Source: Acholoe squamosa (Eukaryota; Annelida; Polychaeta; Phyllodocida; Polynoidae). From it: a stretch of DNA of 64,000 bases. Of this stretch, positions 57,235 through 64,000 are shown piece by piece. The position numbers and the translations under genes are program-made. The notes below the pieces were generated by a model. The model was not told the DNA's origin. It did no database searches and worked only from the letters and a program-made list of their open reading frames with translations. The stretch covers positions 25,115,495 to 25,179,494 of the forward strand of contig OX439048.1 in the NCBI GenBank assembly GCA_949317995.1, given 5' to 3'. Positions within the stretch are counted from its first letter, which is position 1, and every line of letters starts with the position of its first letter.

Positions 57235-57663
57235 GGATGGTGGTGGGAAAAGATTGGTTCGACACCAGGGCAGGCCTCTGTGACGTGGTGGCCTCCTTCT
57301 GCCTTGGCTCCTGCGTCACGGCCCTCTTCAGTATTGGCGGTATCAGCTTTCACCAATGTCTCCACATCTGCTACCCCAACCTCTTCAACAAGGTCTTCTC
57401 TCCCAAAATCAACATTGGCATGTGCTTCTGCTTCTGGCTGGTAGGCATAGGCATGGCTCTCCCACCACTAGTGGGCTGGACCCATAACCTGTATGATCCT
57501 AAGTACCTGGAATGTTTCTTCAATAGGGTCTACAGTATGTCCTATACCATCTTCTTCACTGTGGTGGTGGTCTTCACTCCTGTCATGATCATCAGTGTCT
57601 CCTTCATCAAGATCTTCCTCCACTTCAGGGCCAGCAAGAAGAGGCTGGCAGAGATAGACGGAG
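57235..57663 (+). CDS. Melatonin-receptor-like GPCR, second coding exon
   Basis: It joins the previous exon in phase 1 and ends at GACGGAG/GTAGGC, again phase 1. It encodes the ECL1 region (KDWFDTRAGLCDVVASFCLG with the TM3 Cys) and TM3. At the TM3 end the DRY/NRY box is replaced by HQC (ISFHQCLHICYPNLF). TM4 has its conserved Trp (FWLVGIGMALPPLVGW), ECL2 has its Cys (YLECFF), and TM5 has its Pro (VVFTPVMIISVSFIKIF). ICL3 begins RASKKRLAEIDG. TM6, TM7 and the NPxxY motif are absent and must lie in a later exon, which I could not find before the window ends. Together the exons give about 244 residues of a receptor normally near 350. Confidence 0.85.
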
Positions 57664-60212
57664 GTAGGCTAATATAGATTATGCAAAAATCTAATAGTGA
57701 GAATGATAGTATGCACACCCAATATTTAAAACCACCGGGATATTGTTCAGAATATAATTTCAAAAGACTCTCCCCCTTCTGGAGAATGTGCTTGAAATCA
57801 GTTGGACTGCTTTGGTATAGGTCTGCATGACACAGGGTGCTTGCTTATGACTATAAGGGAGCAGTCGCAAGCCATAAGCTATACAAGTACCCGGCAGGTG
57901 CTACTAGAAAGTGGTTTCAAGTAGTAGTGCCTGTGAGTAGAGTCTGTGTGTATTCATGCCCGAGCCCCTATGGGGTTTTAACGTTGGCATACGCTAATTG
58001 CTACCTCTGGCGTGAAAATTGTCCTCATTTGACCCTGCAGTCATGGGTGACAAGTACACCCTGTTAGTATGTTACAAATATTTATTGATTATACATATTT
58101 TACATATTTCATTTTGTATATTATCATATCAGCTCTCATTCATCATGGCCGGGGAGTTGCGGTTATGATGTGTACAGATATGGACCACGGTCCCCCTTAG
58201 CACCCGTGAGAAATGGCACTGGCTGCCCTGTCCCATGGTGAGAGGTGGGGGAACTAAAGACCATCAAATTGTTTGGGTTGTAGCGTGTTGCTTTTGGTTG
58301 TATCATGCAATTTACGATACAACCCAAATGCAATGGTTTTTGCCATAGAGCTTATATCGTGCATATGTATTCACACATTCAGATGTAAGTTAGGTGTAAA
58401 ACAACAAGGGTAAGCATGAATGCTGTCACACCTCTCAGGGTAGGACTATCCTCCTGGACATCAATCCAGAGTTGCATCATGCCATTAGCTACCATGAGAT
58501 TAATTTTCTTCACCATAATCATGTTTTCAGATTTTATTTCACATTCTTTATCATGTGCGTCATATAATAACAAGATGTGCGTAATACAACCTTTATCTAA
58601 ATTATTACTGCTGCCTATGGGGATTTACTAGTAAAATAAACGATAGTAATAGCAAGCTTGATGACTATTATGTTCATAAAATGCCAGGGATGCAATTCTT
58701 AGGCCAGGTACTTAAGTATCATTGAACCATGGAAGTATGTAACGTGGAAAGCCACTGCAAAAAGAATTTCTGCAAAATCGTCTGTAGTTTTGAAGATAGG
58801 CCTCTTTGAATTTAGGTGCGTGATACACCAACATCTGCGATACTACCCAGCATTTACCCTATCATTCCAACACGCCAAGGACAGTGAAACACTAGCACCC
58901 CCTCTACCACCTAGTGGATATTTCATACATCTTTTTCACATGCTGAATTGTAGTTGATTTTTAAACCACAAGCCAGAGGTAGCAGTACTATTCAAGGAGG
59001 CCTATCATAAACCTTTCACCCCCACATACCACAACAGGTAAATGAGGGTCCAGTGAAACTTGCTCATACACACACACACAATTAAATTTTCTACAGCTTC
59101 AAACATGGTGCACATAGAAAATATAGAACTGTAGGAAGTGCCCTCTATTGTGTGTAACTGACCACCCTAGGGTATAGCTGGGGGACTCACTCAATTCTGT
59201 ACATATGCATGTGTGAAGCCACCCATAAAATCAATGATTCACAGTTTATGTATCCTTTTCAGCGTTGGTTTTTACCCTCAGTGACCTTCAACTGTTCAGG
59301 TATTCAACCATTTTGGGGTTTCATGTGGTCTCACCCAGTTTTCTATACCCTTTGCCATGGTACATACATCAGTCACAGGAGTAAATGACCTGTGGGACCT
59401 GTTTCCAAACCTGTGTTAGTTGACATTTTACCTTGAATTCCCTCATATAAGGCATGGCTAGAATCAGAACCCAAATAAAAATGAGGCTCATAGGAATGGC
59501 CCAAATACCATGATTTGGCTATTTTGAGTGTATTCTTTGGATAATCTCAGTGCTTTTATCACTCGATTATGGCGCTGAATTGACACTTGAACATTAAACA
59601 AATTCTTATACTATTCTTATATGGTACAGAAGCTAAGGTGAACCTATAAGGTATGTTTGACATTGTCATTGACTGCTGCAGTGTCAACATTGCTCAAGGC
59701 AAAGCCCTAAAAGCTGTCCATAGTGGTAATAGAACCAAGGTGTGTAGAGGGGGTCTAATCTGGAGTGTCACACACTAACCCCATGACCACAGCTAGTGCT
59801 GGGTTTGGGAGACAAAGAATCTGGCTCAAAGACTACTGCACACCACTTTATACACCTAGGGGGCACTACCTGTTCTGTTTACCAACAAATCAGTGCATAG
59901 ATGCAGATATGTAGATCTCTTTTCAACTTGATTTTATTGATGGTATATTGATTATTGATTAATTATTTATGGTAAATCGTGGTATAAACATCATATGTGG
60001 ACAGATGAGCGGGAAATTGTTCTCCAAGGCAAAATGTGACATTTAGAATTGAAGTTATCAGCTTTAAAATGAGGTATAGGGCATTAGCACATTAGGCTAT
60101 GGAGGTCGCCATTAGACCCCGACTGCACTATGACTAACACCTTCAGCCCCCGTCTCCGCAGTAAATGCCAGGGATGCTTCCCATTGGTCAATAATACAAT
60201 AGCCATGTGCCG
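57664..60212. other. Probable GPCR intron or 3' flank
   Basis: No TM6/TM7-like exon is visible. A weak CTCF-like ACCACCTAGTGGAT lies near 58906. A partial TATAAG-type MITE (CCTCATATAAGGCATGGCTA, AATGAGGCTCATAGGAAT) lies near 59430-59510, and a short (CA)n run near 59070. Confidence 0.5.
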
Positions 60213-60457
60213 TATACAGGGATTTTGATAGGAATCTTTGCAATAGGCCAATGGCGCATTCATGGTCAAATAATGCGCCATTTGGAAGACCAATGGGCCA
60301 TTACATACTCTTTATGTTTTCTATACATCTTAGTCTACTGGAAATTTTTCTCAATCATTTTGGGGGTCATGTTCATCATACCAATGCGCCAATGCCGCAT
60401 CTTATGGAGTGCACCATTTAATTTTTAAATGCGCAATATGCAAAATCCCTGGGTATA
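60213..60457. mobile_element. Small motif-filled foldback (AATGCGCCA type)
   Basis: TATACAGGGATTTTG at the left and CAAAATCCCTGGGTATA at the right are inverted ends. AATGGCGCATT, AATGCGCCATT, AATGGGCCATT and AATGCGCCAATGCCGCAT recur within. It is 245 bp with no coding frame. Confidence 0.7.
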
Positions 60458-60718
60458 ACACTTACAGATCGCCCCCCTTTGATCTTGGAGATATTGCTTC
60501 TCGAAAATTGAATTACATTACAGTATCAATGCAACCAATAAGCTCTATCATTTATTGTTTTGATTAAATCAGGCATCTAATTAACATAATGATTTGAATA
60601 ATCAATCAAAAAATGACCAAACCTTTCCATTCATTTGGGCATATCTTTTGATGTAGAAATGATATCTATATATTTTTTTCAGCATATGAATCTCCATCAA
60701 TCACTATATCAAATGACA

Positions 60719-60768
60719 TTGATTTTAGGGCCTTGATAAGCCTAATGCCATCAGGCCCTAAAAATCAA
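60719..60768. repeat. Small stem-loop
   Basis: TTGATTTTAGGGCC and GGCCCTAAAAATCAA pair almost perfectly around a loop of about 20 bases. Confidence 0.7.
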
Positions 60769-60769
60769 C

Positions 60770-61311
60770 TTGTGACTGTCTAATCATTAAAGTATTTTAC
60801 ACTATAAAACAGTCCTAAAGCTCCATTTAGAGACATTGGTTATGGCTTATAGCGTATAAAGGATGTTTTCCAATTTATAAAAAAAGCTAAGAAAAGTGCT
60901 ACACCTAATAATGAACCCCAATAGTAGGGGTAGGTTAATCTACTTTCCTTCGGGCCCCAGCTAAAGCTATGTATTCATGCTCAAAAAATACGGACAATCA
61001 CGAAAACAGTATGTATCGTAGTTTTAGGGCAAAATGAGATTTCTTTGGGCTATTTTTGACCAAACCTTAATATCACTGTTGTTTGATAATTTCACCATCA
61101 AACATTCTAGTTCATTTGTTCTGGGAGTGTTTCTGGATAATTCATATTGGTGGCAGATGTTCCAGACAATTCTTTGGAACCATTGATATCTGGTCACCTA
61201 CTGGCATGATACTTTTAATCATTTTTTTAACTTCAATCAAAGACTTGACTACTACCTGTTAGAATACCACAGTACATTATGTATGTACTAGTTGAATCTT
61301 TTGAGCCTTAT
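60770..61311. other. Unassigned noncoding stretch
   Basis: No supported feature. Confidence 0.4.
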
Positions 61312-61520
61312 TACCGTAAATTCTCTCGTATAAGCCACAGCTTATACCAGAATCCAAATGAAAGTTAGGCTTATAGGATCAGGCCAAAGAAGGGGTGCGG
61401 CTTATATGCGGGGTTTTGGCAGTATAGAACAGTATTAAAACTACAATTTCCAAGTAGGAGATGCACCTCAAAGTCCCCTCCAAAGTTGGGGGTGCGGTTT
61501 ATACGGGAGAATTTATGGTA
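61312..61520. mobile_element. TATAAG-type MITE, best copy
   Basis: TACCGTAAATTCTCTCGTAT with AAGCC is mirrored by GGTTTATACGGGAGAATTTATGGTA (first 20 bases GGTTTATACGGGAGAATTTA). TA at both ends is the probable target duplication. Inner words GGCTTATA and GTGCGGCTTATATGCGGGG repeat the end motif. Relatives lie at 20698, 31170 and about 59430. Confidence 0.8.
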
Positions 61521-63127
61521 CCTCTTTCTGATCAAGATTTCCCCCATAACTTTTATCCTTTGTTCAGAGGTTTACCCTGAAGACTTCAAACTAGTGCTTA
61601 GTGTGTCTTGCTGCATGAGAGGACAGCCCTTTGGTCTAATCCCATGTGACACTTTTATACCCCTAAGACACTATGCTATATACCCCAGTACTATAGAACA
61701 GTACTTATCCCTTACCCCTATTTTACTTCTACCTTATGGGGTAAAAATCTTGCATTTACCCCATCCCAAAGGAGTAAACTTGTTTTTGTTGTGACACCAA
61801 AGAGGCATAATCTAGTGTAAGAGATCCCACATTGCCGTATTGTGTGACAAGAGACTGAGTCCCGTAACCATGTTACTCATAGGAGGCGGGTCCAGCTTTT
61901 GCCAGGGTGTACTTGCGGGGGCCTCCCATAGAGTGCAATGCTAACCGATGCGTCTTTAATGACCAACTAAACCTAAAAGGCCTCATAATTATGAAATGAT
62001 TTTACTACAGATTAAGACATCAATTTTTTCATCATGTAAATCATTTTTATGGAATCAAAAGTGCATGGCCACCAGAAGACCAGATAGAGCTGTGGGGTTT
62101 TGACTACCCTCGCAGGGTGCACGCAAGGTGGGCGCAGGGTCGCATTTGTCACTTCACTTTCCACTCTCCAGGTGGCAAAACAAGACAATCTAATACGAAT
62201 CATAGTACATACGATCAAAATTTAGGTCTTTCCTTGTCATATACTTGCATATAAAACTTGGGGAAGTAAGGAATAAAAATCTGGCCAAAATTCATAATTT
62301 TGTGGGACATCCAAGCTGTCCAAGACAAAATGGTTCACAGAAATAACATTTAATCCCAAGAATAAGCATCTTTGAGTCTTGCCCTTTCCCCCGTGCTTGA
62401 ATTGTTTCAGTATTCCAAGGATTGGTATTTTAAAATAGCTTTTGAAAATGTGTTGTTTAACATTGCGCTCTATGGGACCCTCGTGAAGCTACACCTTGGC
62501 TGCACACTGGCAACCTGTGCAGCATACATAGCGCCGAGAACCTCGTCACAACATTAAACCTATGGGCGCAGCAGAGTGCACCGTCTTCCTTTATTGTAAG
62601 TCTTTGGTGACACACCTTGGATAGAATCAACTGTACTGCCCTGACCTAGTCTTTAGATCTTTCCCCTAATGACCTATTGTGATTTAGGGAAAAGTGACCT
62701 TGAGCTGTCCATGTACCTTGAGTCAGTCATTTTTTTTTCTTTTTCATGGTTCAGATTTCTAATAATAAATTACTATTTTAGTGGATTTCAACTGGTTTAC
62801 CTTGATGGAGATTGATGTAGATAGTGCTACTTTACCATTTTGGGGAATTCAGCCCCAGCACTTTCTACCTGTGGTTTATACCGCAGACCCAGGGGCAGTA
62901 TTCTCGCAGTGAAAGACATTTTGTCAACCACCTAACATGGAAGATAGCAGCGGTAAATAATGGGAAATCTGAAATCATGTGCTATTGGTCAAGGCAGACA
63001 GTTAACTAAGCCATGGGCTGGGATATAACCAGTTTTACCAGCACAGACATTCTGCGAGATATTTGAAACAATGTCCAGTAGGTTTTCTCACACTCTTCGT
63101 GGTCTATTTGCTTTACTTCAAGGTTGA
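61521..63127. other. Unassigned noncoding stretch
   Basis: Open frames at 61486-61794, 62372-62557 and 62824-63009 lack family motifs, and none resembles the missing GPCR transmembrane segments. Confidence 0.4.
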
Positions 63128-63358
63128 ATGATCCTGGTACCCAATACAAAATTGCTGACTGTGGGAATAAGGAAAAACTACCCCACCCAAAGTCCTCTCA
63201 GCATGCACTTACTTAACCCCAGCAGACAGTGTTAAGGATCTTGGGGTCAAGAGTGCAGTGCTTGGAAATTTCAAAGACTCTATTTCAACATCTAATGCTA
63301 TGGCCCCACACAACATAGCTTCTGCTCCCAAGGTTTCTGGAATGAAGGACAACAGGTG
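63128..63358 (+). pseudogene. LINE reverse transcriptase C-terminal fragment
   Basis: One reading gives NDPGTQYKIADCGNK, the N-P-x(3)-Y-x-I segment seen after the RT palm in CR1/L2-like LINEs. A gap and frame change follow, then SVKDLGVKSAVLGNFKDSI and APKVSGMKD, matching the conserved KDLGV...F..HI...A.K..GMI thumb block. It is short, frameshifted and ends at a hairpin. It differs from the LINE at 27.8 kb. Confidence 0.6.
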
Positions 63359-63392
63359 AGTGAGGTATATCATTACCTATATACCTCACTCA
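63357..63392. repeat. Perfect short stem-loop
   Basis: TGAGTGAGGTATAT pairs with ATATACCTCACTCA across a loop of about 8 bases, directly at the end of the LINE fragment. Confidence 0.8.
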
Positions 63393-64000
63393 ATGAATAC
63401 AGCTATGATGATGATAATCAATATCCTGAGGCAATCTAGACTGAAGTTTTAGGCTAACCCCTAAATACCCAACTCTCGTTTTGATGATGTCCTATTTCTA
63501 TGTTCCAGGTTACACCCCAATGTGAACAGCTAGTTTCTATGTATCTACCCTGAACATAATTCAACTATGTTGAGTAAGTAATGCCACCCACACCTACATA
63601 CTGGCATTTTACCCGATTTGACCCCCCTCTTGACACCAGCATAGTTCATAGTAGACATCCGTTCTACCCCATGTACAATAGGCTAGGCTTCACTTTACTG
63701 TTTTACCTCAATCAATGTTACTAATGCATTAATACATCATGCCCATTGGTCATAATGCTGCTCAAATGCAGCCCAGCCCAGGCCAGTGGCTGTGTCATCA
63801 TTGATTAAAAAGGGGTCTTATTCTGCCCGAACAGGAGACCTCAATTACACATTTAACACCAAGGCTTTAGGCTGCATAAAATATCAGCTTGGCGGATACT
63901 TTTTGAAAAAATTGGCGGGGAAGGGAGGCTTTTTATTTGATTTGTTCTGTGATATTTTGATAATGAGGAAGGTAACCTTTCCCCCTCATTTGAAATGCTG
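63393..64000. other. Edge sequence with no recognised feature
   Basis: AT-rich DNA without a supported gene or repeat. The GPCR gene may continue beyond it. Confidence 0.4.

Noticed and set aside
60207-60428. Hydrophobic ORF considered as the missing GPCR TM6-TM7 exon
   Set aside because: It lacks the CWxP and NPxxY signatures and lies inside a foldback element.

Overview
This window looks like animal nuclear DNA, probably from an aquatic invertebrate. It has split genes with GT-AG introns, a seven-transmembrane receptor gene, LINE and Ty3/gypsy relics, tRNA-derived SINE modules, many foldback elements and two large satellite arrays. There are no operons, Shine-Dalgarno sites or bacterial gene packing. 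The species cannot be named from the sequence alone.

Host genes are sparse. The best is a class A GPCR resembling melatonin-type receptors, on the plus strand. It has two coding exons (56465-56768 and 57235-57663), a possible TATA promoter near 55577, and a missing 3' end, since TM6-TM7 are not visible before the window ends. Weaker minus-strand candidates are a start exon at 14656-14806, a CpG-rich YY1/NRF1/CRE promoter with a short start exon near 1705-1793, and an open exon at 240-440. A few plus-strand exon candidates (15161, 26272) are tentative.

Mobile DNA dominates. A complete but decayed LTR retrotransposon of 11.2 kb (39522-50758) has two LTRs, a CCTG target duplication, gag, protease, RT, RNase H and integrase relics, and about 4 kb of extra coding-like sequence between integrase and the 3' LTR. 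A 5'-truncated LINE lies at 27765-29510, with further LINE fragments at 63128-63358 and perhaps 661-855. Both recognisable reverse transcriptases have lost the segment carrying the catalytic Asp pair.

The most unusual layer is a set of inverted-repeat elements. Several are filled with many copies of their own short motif: 6600-7855 (CAGTAG), 8044-10472 (TTTATCCCTCAAA), 13690-14584 (TTAGTCAAA), 29881-30161 (TTTAGGTCGTCA), 53791-54525 (CTAAGATCGC) and 60213-60457 (AATGCGCCA). Smaller MITE-like families recur, including a GGTCGAATCCC family with four copies and a TACCGTAAATT/TATAAG family with four.

Two tandem arrays account for the large repetitive open frames. One is 22.5-26.0 kb, with 31-37 bp units and higher-order copies. 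The other is 34.4-36.1 kb, with 21 bp units and a variable CpG. These frames are not genes.
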